Shown: positions 9,851 to 18,101 of the stretch, in pieces
Numbering within the stretch: the stretch's first letter is position 1
Layout: each line of letters starts with the position of its first letter
From: Funneliformis mosseae
Lineage: Eukaryota > Glomeromycota > Glomeromycetes > Glomerales > Glomeraceae
Length of the DNA: 18,101 nt
Assembly: GCA_910592005.1 (NCBI GenBank)
Contig: CAJVPP010001737.1
Span: 1 to 18,101, forward strand
Direction of reading: 5' to 3'
Made by a program: the position numbers and the translations under genes
Notes under the pieces: generated by a model
The model's input: only the letters and a program-made list of their open reading frames with translations
Databases searched by the model: none
Told to the model about the DNA's origin: nothing

Positions 9851-11205
9851 CCTCCGTATTATGAAAAAAAAATTCTCTGCGATTTTAATTCCTAGTACTC
9901 TAGTACTATCATTTTAGATCTTCGTATAAATAGATATGAAAAACATTTCAATTCTACTTGAATTGATTAAAGATTTTTCTTAAAACTTGAAAATTTAGCT
10001 TGCTTATCAATAAATTTTAAAGTATAAAAAATATAATAATTCCTTTTTAAATTAGATTTGATTATATAAAAAAATTAATATATTCAAAAGTCTCCGAACA
10101 CGATCTTTGACATCGTGTTTCTCAGAACTCACCGATTGGAATTAAACCTAATTTTAATTTAATACATTTTAGATACAATCTCAAATAATAACATATCAAA
10201 ATTTCATTTAATTTGAATCACCTTTTTTTTAATGACGCGGTAATGCTTATTTTATTAATAATATTCAAATTCAGTAAAAGTATTACATGAAGTTCCTAAA
10301 AAACTAGGTACAAAAGTAGAAAAAAAAATAAAATGAAGCTGCCTAAAGATCATGATTGGAAGAACCTAACTCCTTTCAGACCAACCGGTTGTCCCGTTAG
10401 GCTTTGGTAACAATCACTAATAGAGTTACTTGCCATCCAACAACTAGCTATTACTGCATGAGAAAGAGCAGTCATCTTCAACTGTATATGTAAGAGTTTC
10501 TAATTAAAGTGAGATGATCTAAATAGAGGAAGGTTGAGAAAAATTGGTATTAGTAAAACTGGATTTTAGTTTCTGTGTTTTGGAAGTGAGCATGGTTAAA
10601 TAAATGAAAAGCAAGAAATTTTGATTATTATTCATACATAAAGAAATTATTGACAATATGAGAGTTGTAATCATCAAAACTTATGTTTTACAAATGTATG
10701 ATATTTTATGAGTTTGATAGCTTCAACAAGAGCTATACCTTTTTAAACTGTTTCTGCCAATTGTCTTCAAGAGGATTTGTTTTACAAATTAATTTATTTG
10801 TTCAAGAATCTTATTTTCATTTTCTCAATTTATTCTCAGTTATCTAATTCTTTATTCCATTATTTTATTATCTTTATTCATTTTCATTTTTATTATTTCA
10901 GTATTGTCATTTTCTATAACTTCTTGTTGGCTAATTAATCTTCAAACTTTTATTATTATTGTTGTAACTTTATTTAAATCTTTAATTTTCATAATAGTTA
11001 TATTTTTTTTTGATTATATTTATTATTGCTTCTAGATTCCAATTATTCTTATTAGGTAATATTTGATATTTACATTTTATCTTTCTTTTATTTTCATTAA
11101 ATTCTTATTTCTTCATTTTCAGATTATTTTTTATCATTAGACCTTCCGTTTGATTATTTTATTATTATTAGTAGAATCTAAATTTACTGTAATTAGAGTT
11201 CTGAA
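9851..11205. other. AT-rich gene-poor region at the start of the repeat compartment
   Basis: No coding region is recognisable. Visible structure includes a perfect 8-bp inverted repeat at 10097-10104/10112-10119 (AACACGAT and ATCGTGTT, 7-nt loop) and a GC-richer island at about 10,335-10,490. That island carries the palindrome CAACCGGTTG (10382-10391) within CCTAAC/GTTAGG arms (10365-10370/10396-10401). From about 10,780 to 11,160 the plus strand is strongly T/C-rich. It may include repeat debris not identifiable by eye. Confidence 0.4.
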
Positions 11206-11433
11206 TAAGTTAAGTTAAGTTAAGTTTAAAGATCAACTCTATTTAACTTATTTTTTTCAAGTTAAATTGAGTCAAATTTATTTTATAAAATCTTTCAACT
11301 TGACTTTTGATTCGAGTTATATAAATTTTTAAACTCAACTCAATTTGACTTAACTTGAATTTAACTTGACTCAATTTTGACTTGAATTTATTTAAGTTGA
11401 ATCAAGTTCAAATCAAGTTTTGAGTCAAATTTA
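11206..11433. repeat. Degenerate AAGTTGA/TTGAGTC repeat block beside the hAT remnant
   Basis: Four tandem TAAGT units (11206-11225) begin a block in which AAGTTGA, TTGACTT, CAACTTGA and TTGAGTC recur many times in both orientations. A 23-nt segment at 11258-11280 recurs at 11414-11433 as a direct repeat with a 3-nt gap. The block lies beyond the 3' end of the hAT transposase. hAT elements often carry short subterminal repeats in both orientations that their transposase binds, so that is the favoured reading. A degenerate minisatellite is the alternative. Confidence 0.5.
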
Positions 11434-11742
11434 AATTAACTTATAAATATTTAAATATAAAAAATTTATTTTAAAATATATAATATAAGTTTATATATTA
11501 TTTTATTTAAATCAAAATCATAAAAAAAATAAAATTTTTTCTTTAAAATAGTTTGCTACCAAAATTTAAGATACATATATGTTCTAATTGTTTTTGCTGA
11601 TAAATTACATCTTTTTTATGTAATTAGATCAGTTTTCTTAAAAAATTCTTTTTCTATCAAAATATTAGTAGTTTAAAAATAAATATAAATTAGATTAATT
11701 AAAAACTAAAATTATAAAAGTTACATAAAATTTAAATTTATT

Positions 11743-13712
11743 TATCTAAAATAGCTAAAAAATCTCTTGCCATTTTTGTTAAATAAGGATATTGTGATTT
11801 ATTTAACTAAAAAAAAATAAAATTAATAAGTTTAAAAATAATATGAAATTATTAATAAAATATATTATTTACTTTTTATCATTGTAATAAATTAGTCTTT
11901 AAAGATACAAGTAAAGCATTAAGATAATACTCTATTTCATTAATATTTTATATATATTGTCTTTTATATATATGATTTAATAAATCATCATCTTCTTCAG
12001 AACTTTCATAATGCATATTAAAATAAAAAGTAAAAATTTCACATGATTCTTCAATAAAATTTACTTTTTAATGATTATCAATATAATATAATAATTTTAA
12101 TTGTAGATCAAGTATTATAAATTAATCATAATAAATTAATAATCTATAAATTAAAATTAATAAACAAAATAAATAAAACTTACTAGTAGTAATAGAATAA
12201 GCATTAAAATTTGTATGATAATAATATTTTTTTAATTTTTCTAATGCTACTGTAGCAGTAGTATTTATTTCTATTATTAAAGTTTTTATTTGAAAATCTT
12301 TAATTATATTCATTAACCAATTATAAGTTAGTATTATAATTGATAAAGTTATAAAACTTTTATAATTAATTAAAAAAAAATATATTATAATACAATTAAT
12401 TATATTATTTCTTACCTTTAATAAATTTTCTATTTTTTTTAATAAATTCTATTTACAATTATTTAGAATATATAATCTTAATTCTTATTCAGATATTCTT
12501 GTATTATCTAAAGCCTTTAATAATTATAATAATTATTAATAAATTTTTATAAATTTAGTTATAATAATAAATTTTTAATACTAATCTCATATAATTCAAA
12601 ATTAAGTTTAATCATATTATAAGTAGAATTCCATCTTGTTTTTACATTTAATATAAGTTCTTTAACAGGAAGAGAAGCTTCATTACATTGGCATAAAATT
12701 TTCATGATATTAAAATAAAACTCTAATTTAAATAATAAGCTTATAAAGCTATATTATAAATAAATATAATATAAATTATAAGTTATAAATTAATTTTAAA
12801 ATTTAAAAAATACATATATTATTACTTTTAAAACTATACTATTTATTACTTCATTATTAAGTATTTTAATTTTACTTTTTAAATAATTAGCTTTTAAAGA
12901 AATAAGTGCACTTTTGTATAGCTAAATTTATAATATGTACAAAACATCAAATATAATTAATTTTTTTAGTAAAATTAATATTTTGTAATTAACATTTTTT
13001 TTCAAGTTCTTCTATCATAGTAACAATATTTCTGGCATTATCAGTTATGCAAAATTGAATCTATAATATAATTAATTATAAATTATAATTTTAAATTAAA
13101 TTTTAAAAAAATTAAAAAATATATACATACTTTAATAAGAATTTTAAATTTATTACAGCAATTAATAAAAGATTCTGCTAAATTCTTTTCAGAATGAGTT
13201 CCATTTAATTTATAAAAATCAACTTAAATTTCTATTAATTTCCATTCTTTTAAAATCTGATGAGTTGTAATTCCTTAAAATAAAAATAAATATTAATATT
13301 AAATTTATATAAATAAAAATAATAAAAAATAATTACCTATAAAATATCTTGAATTTTACACACTCTTAATTAAAATATTTTATTATATCTGTATAAATAG
13401 TATCAGCTGAAGATATTTTAATATTAGAATTTAACATTCAAAATAAATTTTGCAAGTTTTCTAATTCAAGAATTAAAAAGATTGATTATCACAAATAGTC
13501 CATTTAGAAATATATTCATGAAATATAACTGAGAAATATTATATAACTTATATAAATTTTAATATTTAATAAATATATAAAATATTTTTAAACTTACAGA
13601 TGGTATTTTATTAATATATTTGTCTATTGTCTCTTTTGTTTCTAATTTTTCTAATTTAACAGAATGTTTATTTTTTAAATACTGATAAAGATTACTTGTA
13701 ATTTCACTAGTA
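11743..13712 (-). pseudogene. hAT transposase relic with BED finger and intron remnants
   Basis: Read from high to low coordinates, the fragments follow hAT transposase order. A BED zinc-finger end (TSNLYQYLKNKH, near 13,670-13,710) is followed by KWTICDNQSF (near 13,480-13,530), SNIKISSADTI (near 13,400-13,430), VDFYKLNGTHSEKN (near 13,180-13,220), TDNARN and CFVHIINLAIQ (about 13,050 and 12,930), TRWNSTYNM (near 12,625), ILDLQLKLLYY (near 12,080-12,110), and finally EIEYYL and LTKMARDFLAI (11,750-11,940), the usual C-terminal dimerisation region. Fragments are separated by AT-rich gaps with GT and AG ends, for example 13130-13061 and 13336-13274, so introns seem to be kept. Many stops interrupt it, and the first zinc-binding His of the BED finger reads Tyr. 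hAT enzymes excise and reinsert DNA by a DDE mechanism; this copy cannot. Confidence 0.78.
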
Positions 13713-13792
13713 TATTTATATTCTATACTGTTGTTACCAGGTTCATTTTTATTTATCTTAACGTTTAAATTAAAAGGTTACGGCAGCTGATT

Positions 13793-13797
13793 CTACA
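13793..13797. repeat. Predicted 5-bp target-site duplication (one copy in window)
   Basis: CTACA lies immediately outside the TG end of the LTR. Ty3/gypsy integration usually duplicates 5 bp, so the same five bases should follow the far LTR, which is outside the window. Only one copy is visible, so this is a prediction. Confidence 0.3.
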
Positions 13798-14013
13798 TGT
13801 TGGAGTTTTTGACCTTAAGATTTTCTTTAAGTCCTACAGGTATCCATTATACTTGAATCAACTTGGCAATTTATTATGTCTTAGAATTTAAGATATATTA
13901 ATCAAACTTGTAATGATGAACTCAATAGCAAGTTAGTGTAGTATATCACAACAATCCTAGATGAAGAATAACGTTGAAGGAAAAAGTAGTTTGTATAGAT
14001 TTAAATTGATTTC

Positions 14014-14019
14014 TTTATT
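14014..14019 (-). terminator. LTR polyadenylation signal
   Basis: AATAAA on the minus strand, about 75 bases downstream of the LTR TATA box, as expected for the R region of an LTR transcript. Confidence 0.5.
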
Positions 14020-14091
14020 TATAACTTGAAACTTGTATGAAACTTATAAACTTACAACTGAGTTAATTTACAATTTAAGCAAAAAGCTATT

Positions 14092-14100
14092 CTATTTATA
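14092..14100 (-). promoter_or_regulatory. LTR TATA box
   Basis: The minus strand reads TATAAATAG, a strong TATA consensus, inside the LTR and upstream of its AATAAA. It would drive the element's transcript to the left. Confidence 0.55.
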
Positions 14101-14432
14101 CAAAATGACTTTGTTACAGTTAACTATTTGCTATGCTATAAATTAACTAAATATAGATATATATCTCAATAAAAATATACTTAAATATAATAAAATAATA
14201 AAAATAATAAAAAGAAATAAAATAAGTTATGAACATTAAAGAAATTACAAACAAAATAGAGTAATCAGAATAAACAGACTGTACAAAAAATACAGAAGAA
14301 ACAAGCATATCAGGCGAAACAGAAATTATTGCTAATCACTGTTTGGCACAGCAGTAACATCATCTAACGTGAGGTCATTATTGATCGACAGATCTCACGT
14401 GATATTTGGAGTTACAATTTCTTCTGTTGACA

Positions 14433-14442
14433 ATCCTCCTCC
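14433..14442 (-). other. Polypurine tract
   Basis: The minus strand reads GGAGGAGGAT directly before the LTR TG. This is the expected plus-strand DNA priming site of an LTR retrotransposon and fixes the inner boundary of the 3' LTR. Confidence 0.7.
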
Positions 14443-14693
14443 AACTTGAATTTTGAAAAGTTCTCCAGCGAAATACATGTTTATCAACATTCCAATTCTG
14501 TTCTGGGCCACTTTTGTTCATCGATAATTTCTTTGAATAATTCTCATTTTTGTTCTAGAATCATCTGTAGGTTGATAGGGATGATAATACTCTTGAATAT
14601 GTAATGGTTCTATTTGCGTTACGTCTTGTAAAATTTCATCCATTTTTGCAAAACTGTTACTAATGGAGAATAGCAACCTTTATATATATTTTC
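14443..14693 (-). other. Spacer between integrase and polypurine tract with a short frame
   Basis: After the integrase stop, a minus-strand frame opens at an ATG at 14643 and runs 41 codons to a TGA at 14518-14520. It contains IQEYYHPYQP. Beyond that stop the same frame remains readable almost to the polypurine tract. It has no recognisable domain. It may be a decayed C-terminal extension or small extra frame of the element. Confidence 0.35.
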
Positions 14694-15975
14694 TCATATA
14701 TTGATCATTATTTGTGGTTCCCATGACCGTCGATCAAAGTAACTTTTTAGTAGATCACCATTTACTAGTTTGGCAAGGAGGCGTCCATCTTCTTCTTTTA
14801 AACGATAAGATCCATTGATCAAAATCTCATGAATCCTATAAGGTCCTTTCTATTTTGACTCTAGTTTTCCTGAGAACTGATTGATTTGTGCAGCATCAAA
14901 ATACAAGACTTTTTGTCTTATGTCAAATGACATTGGTTTAGTCAGATGTTTGTCATAGGCTGTCTTTTGTTTATTTTTCATGGCGATCATTGTCTGTTTA
15001 GCTTTTTCTCTAATATCTGGGAGTTTTTCTATGATTTGTTGGATTCAATCTATCAAATTTTTATCTTTCTGATCAACATGATCATCCAGGGGTAACTTCG
15101 CTTCTCGTCCATATGTTAACAAGAATAGAGTCATTTTGGTAGTAGATTGCTAGGCAGTACGGTAAGCAAATAATACAGGGGCTATATGTAGATCCCATTC
15201 AGTTTGCTCTTATATAATCTTTGCTAAAGATTCTTTTAACGTTTTATTAAACCTTTCAACTTGTCCATTTGTCTGAGAATGATATAGCGTTAAATTATGA
15301 TGTTTAATTCCAAATTTTCCATTAACTCTTTTATCATAGCATTGTTAAAATGCGTTGCTCTATCTGATAGAATTTTCATAAGGCATCCATATCTACAAAT
15401 AATTTCTTCATAAACGAATAAAGCAACTTGGCTAGCTGTGGCTTCTGCAACAGCTCTTACTTCTAGCCATTTAGTAAACATATTTACAGCTACGATAATA
15501 TATCTATTTTCTCTAGAAGTTATTAGTAAAAGACCGATAAAGTCAATTCTAATTTGTTAAAAAGGACTATGAGGATATAGAATATAATTCGTTATTTTTG
15601 CTTGGTCCTCCTCTTCACTGGTAAGAATCACACGTTTTCATATACTCTTTAACATCTTCATACATCTGAGGCTAATAATATCAAATCTTAATTTTGTTGA
15701 ACATGATTTCTCGTCCAAAATGTCCTGCTGTAGGATCATTATGCATCATGTATAGAGCAGGTTCTAATTCATGTCTTTTAAGAACTTGTAATAAATGCCC
15801 AGGTCTTTTTCGATCAAAACGATATAAATTTGTATTTTGAATTGTAAAGTACTTGGCCATATTCGTGAACTTTTTCTTGTCTCTATTAGATTGAATGTGA
15901 TCAGGAAACTTATTATGGTTTAAATATTGTTGAAGTTTGAAATATTGTTTTATATCTATTGTAAATAATTAAGCT
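14694..15975 (-). pseudogene. Ty3/gypsy integrase, degenerate
   Basis: The right part holds an HHCC-type zinc-binding region: MHNDPTAGHFG supplies the His pair, but the Cys pair reads C-D-S-Y (15621-15632), so one zinc ligand is lost. The core follows with IDFIG, LSDRATHF and QTNGQVERFN, which carry the expected D, D and E. The C-terminal part has the GPY module (KGPYRIHEI), then LVNGDLLKSYF, and a stop at 14694-14696. Stops lie at 15681-15683, 15672-15674, 15615-15617, 15557-15559, 15210-15212, 15150-15152, 15045-15047 and 14850-14852, with frameshifts near 15,575 and 15,310. The longest intact piece is 15481-15290 (63 aa). The enzyme would join element cDNA to the genome; this copy is broken. 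No chromodomain is visible after GPY. Confidence 0.88.
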
Positions 15976-16135
15976 GTAAGTCATAATGCTTACACTTTCG
16001 CTTTCACTTAATTAAATAAACTTGAGACTTTCATTCACTAGTGCTATTCAACTAGGTGTTACCTCTTTAAAATAATGTGATATAAATTGAAACATAATAA
16101 TAAAATAACTAATAGAAACAAAGAAGAAATAATAT
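15976..16135 (-). other. Gap between the Cys-rich segment and integrase
   Basis: All three minus-strand frames contain stops. A readable piece (ALVNESLKF, then SESESVSIM) suggests it was once coding and continuous with the polyprotein. I see no domain. Confidence 0.3.
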
Positions 16136-17022
16136 TTAAAAATCTAATTTAGGAGTAGATGCACGGTTTTGCGTTTCATTAAAATTTGATGCAATAATTG
16201 GGGTGATAGTTGGTCTATAAGGATTAAACAATTCATTAAATTCATCTTCAGTTAGTTCGTTAGAAGTTTGAGGATTAAGAGGTGGTTGCAATAATTCAAC
16301 TGTAGCACGACAAGCTTCATCGTAATGTTGTACTTCTTCAGGGATATCCCAAAAAAGTTCATTCGTTAAGGCTTTAGGCATCATTTCAGGATGAATTTGA
16401 TCAAGTTTGTATTCGATAATACAATCATGTTCTAGATCTATAGTAATGATTTTTCCACAAAGTGTACAATTAACAGAATAATCTTGTCTTACTTCTACTA
16501 ACGAGCGGTTTTGCATTTATTTGACAGTCGTTTGTTTAAATTCTGCAGCTTGAAGATATATGTTATGCATATTTTGTCTCCAATCTCTCCCTTTTCTATC
16601 GAGTATAGATTCAAGTCCTTTTTGACTTGAATAGTATTCAGACTCATTATCACTCCTCTGAGAATATAAATCTTCCTCTGAAAATTCATTATTTTGACAA
16701 TATTCTTCATTAACGAAATCTGAGAACTCTTGATAATAATCATCACATTTACATGAAGTATGTTCACCAGGGAAGATATATAATTTCCATAGGGGTTTGC
16801 ACATTGGTAGCAGTAAATATAATACCAATGTGAATGGTGATCAGTTTCATTGCAAGAGTAAGAATTCCTTCTATATTGATGATTATTCCTTAGTCCATTC
16901 CATTGCCATTTAGTTTGACATCCTGGTATGTCTAGAGCTGAAAAATGTACTTGAATCCATCTAGAATTCAGGGTGGATTCTTCTTCTACTTCCTCTGTTA
17001 AGGCCATGTGAATTGGGATCAT
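16136..17022 (-). pseudogene. Cys-rich segment of unknown function in the retrotransposon polyprotein
   Basis: Between RNase H and integrase the frame stays largely open for about 890 bases, far longer than the usual linker. It starts after the RNase H tail (NADVFSR just upstream) and includes CNETDHHSHWYYIYCYQC, a frameshift near 16,790, SCKCDDYYQEFSDF, an acidic Ser/Glu-rich part, a TAA at 16517-16519, then NCTLCGKIITIDLEHDC and an acidic, Pro/Asn-rich end stopping at 16136. The CxxC...HxC spacing in the second Cys cluster suggests a small zinc-binding fold. I recognise no family. It has one nonsense change and one frameshift, fewer than the neighbouring integrase. It could be an element-specific domain or a captured host fragment. 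Confidence 0.6.
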
Positions 17023-17440
17023 TCGTGAAAATACGTCAGCATTTTAATTTTTATTTCCTGGTCAGTGCTTAATAGTGAAATCGTAAGCTTGTAAGAAAAG
17101 GGCCCATCTGGCAATTCGTCCTTTCACATGTTTAGTAGTTAACAACCAATTTAATGCAGAGTGGTCAGTCATTACTTTAAAAGGTTGGTAACAAAGATAA
17201 TGATCAAAATGTTCAATAGCCTATTGAACTGCAAGACATTCTTTTTCAGTATTGTATATTTTAATTCCAAATCAGATAATTTTCTGCTTGCATAGGCGAT
17301 TGGATGTTCAAGTTCTTGGTCATCTCTTTGAGCAAGTACAACTCCTAGTCCTTCATCTGAAGCATCTGTTTGAATTATAAATGCTTTATTTAGATCAGGT
17401 TCAATGAGAACTGGAGCAGTAATCATTTTGAATTTTAATT
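17023..17440 (-). pseudogene. Ty3/gypsy RNase H domain, degenerate
   Basis: The start is clear: TDASDEGLGVVLAQ, then HPIAYASRKLSDLE. After a frameshift near 17,255 the matching frame continues with EKECLAV, AIEHFDHYL, TDHSALNWLL and ARWALFLQAYDF, and ends near NADVFSR. Stops lie at 17221-17223, 17062-17064 and 17044-17046. The first Asp (TDAS), the Glu of EKECLA and the Asp of TDHSAL, which are the expected metal-binding residues, are still readable. RNase H would remove the RNA template during reverse transcription. Confidence 0.88.
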
Positions 17441-18101
17441 CGTCAAAAGAATCTTGGTGTTGAGTTGTCCAATTCTAAATAGTACTCTTTTTAGTTAGCT
17501 CATGAAGGAGTCCTGCGATTTTTGCAAAATCTTGAATAAAGCGCTAATAATAAGAAAATAGTTCTAATGCCATTTGTACTTCTTTTGGATTTCTAGGTAT
17601 AGGTAAATCAATCATAGTTTGAATTTTCCTTTGGTCAGGTTTGATTCCATTACTTCTTACGATATAACCTAAGTAACTAACTTCGTTTACTGCAAACATG
17701 CATTTCTCTGGTTTTATTTTTAATCCTGCTTCTTTCAATCTAGTGAAGACTTATTATACATGATTACAATGATCTTGAAATGTGGTTGAATAAATAATAA
17801 TATTGTCTAGGTAGACTGCACAGAATTTTCCAATTAATCGATGCAAAACTCTATTCATTAATCTTTGAAAGGTGGCAGATGCATTCTTTAAACCAAAAGG
17901 CATCACTTTGAATTCATATAGTCCTAAAGGTGTAATGAAAGCTGTTTTTGCTTGATCGTCTAGATGCATTTTCACTTGCCAATAATCGCTTGCTAAGTCT
18001 AAGGCAGTAAAGTATCGTGCAGTCCTAAAGTTTTCTAATTGATCTTGCATATTTGGTATTGGATATCTATCTGTGACTGTGACAGAATTTAATGGATGAT
18101 A
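17441..18101 (-). pseudogene. Ty3/gypsy reverse transcriptase, 3' part, degenerate
   Basis: The frame is open from the window edge to a double stop at 17756-17751. It shows DRYPIPNM, the palm motif FTALDLASDYWQVKM, KTAFITPLGLYEF, MPFGLKNASATFQRLMN and the catalytic box as YLDN (17802-17813) instead of the usual Y-x-D-D. The next piece (17738-17544) has GLKIKPEKCMF, VSYLGYIV and GIKPDQRKI, the thumb and connection region, followed by a stop at 17544-17546 and another at 17475-17477. The loss of the second catalytic Asp alone should abolish polymerase activity. The N-terminal part of the enzyme lies beyond 18,101. Confidence 0.92.

Larger units (their letters stand above)
11206..13797 (-). mobile_element. 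Decayed hAT-superfamily DNA transposon (5' part missing)
   Basis: The element combines the hAT transposase relic (about 11,743-13,712) with the repeat block taken here as its 3' subterminal region. Its 5' part on the minus strand is cut off by the LTR element starting at 13,798. I cannot see terminal inverted repeats or an 8-bp target duplication, so both ends are approximate. It is certainly inactive. Confidence 0.6.
13798..14432 (-). repeat. 3' LTR of the Ty3/gypsy element, 635 bp
   Basis: On the minus strand the LTR starts with TGTCAACAG at 14432 and ends with CTCCAACA at 13798, giving canonical TG...CA ends. A polypurine tract lies one base inside the internal region. Internal signals agree with an LTR: TATAAATAG at 14100-14092 and AATAAA at 14019-14014 on the same strand, placing U3 right of about 14,065 and U5 towards 13,798. 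The second LTR, needed for proof, is outside the window. Confidence 0.75.
13798..18101 (-). mobile_element. Ty3/gypsy LTR retrotransposon, degenerate, truncated by the window edge
   Basis: The minus strand shows, in order from the right edge, reverse transcriptase, RNase H, a Cys-rich segment, integrase with a GPY motif, polypurine tract and 3' LTR. The RT-RH-IN order defines Ty3/gypsy rather than Ty1/copia. The gag, protease, primer-binding site and 5' LTR would lie beyond 18,101. The coding part carries 16 in-frame stops by my count and frameshifts near 17,255, 16,790, 15,575 and 15,310, so it is non-autonomous. It sits next to, and probably within, an older hAT copy. Confidence 0.9.

Noticed and set aside
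10097..10119. 8-bp stem with 7-nt loop as a tRNA arm or bacterial-type terminator
   Set aside because: No acceptor, D or T arms fit around it, no U-tract follows, and the genome is eukaryotic.
11206..11433. CRISPR array
   Set aside because: Repeats are degenerate, in both orientations and without uniform spacers, and the context is a eukaryotic transposon.
12122..12313. Minus-strand 63-codon frame as a separate small gene
   Set aside because: It is one hAT transposase fragment plus intron read-through.
16498..16828. Two overlapping minus-strand frames as two separate genes
   Set aside because: They are two frames of the same retrotransposon segment joined by a frameshift near 16,790.

Overview
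The window looks like nuclear DNA of an AT-rich filamentous fungus. The evidence is short GT-AG introns (63-119 bp), a fungal-type DUF2433 phosphoesterase gene, A/T homopolymers, ATT microsatellites, and decayed hAT and Ty3/gypsy elements. An early-diverging fungus, possibly an arbuscular mycorrhizal species such as Rhizophagus, fits best. That placement is inference from composition and family resemblance and was not tested by search.

Bases 1-9,850 form a gene-bearing segment. It starts with the 3' end of a plus-strand gene encoding a Gly-Trp-rich tail (1-458). A convergent three-exon BTB/POZ gene follows on the minus strand (985-3267, predicted 701 aa). Next is a 2.46-kb divergent intergenic region with CCAAT boxes, G-runs, microsatellites and one GC-richer stretch holding a broken open frame. 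The segment ends with a twelve-exon plus-strand gene (5726-9308, predicted 844 aa). That protein joins a DUF2433/calcineurin-like metallophosphoesterase to an Asn/Ser/Gln-rich linker, one RRM and an RGG tail. All splice phases close in frame for all three genes.

Bases about 9,850-18,101 form a repeat compartment. After 1.3 kb without a recognisable gene comes a block of degenerate AAGTTGA/TTGAGTC repeats (about 11,206-11,433), then a decayed intron-containing hAT transposase on the minus strand (about 11,743-13,712). A minus-strand Ty3/gypsy LTR retrotransposon appears to have inserted beside or into the hAT copy. Its 3' LTR is 13,798-14,432 with TATA box, polyadenylation signal and polypurine tract. 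Its integrase, an unrecognised Cys-rich segment, RNase H and reverse transcriptase run to the right edge, so the 5' half and 5' LTR lie outside the window. The copy is dead: I count 16 in-frame stops, at least four frameshifts and a lost reverse transcriptase catalytic Asp. The stops fit C-to-T decay, largely at CpA and CpG.

The three host genes show no obvious shared pathway. The most interesting items are the phosphoesterase-RRM-RGG fusion with its non-canonical metal-site motifs, an intron in it whose retention would remove the RNA-binding half, the Cys-rich segment in the retrotransposon, and the decay pattern.
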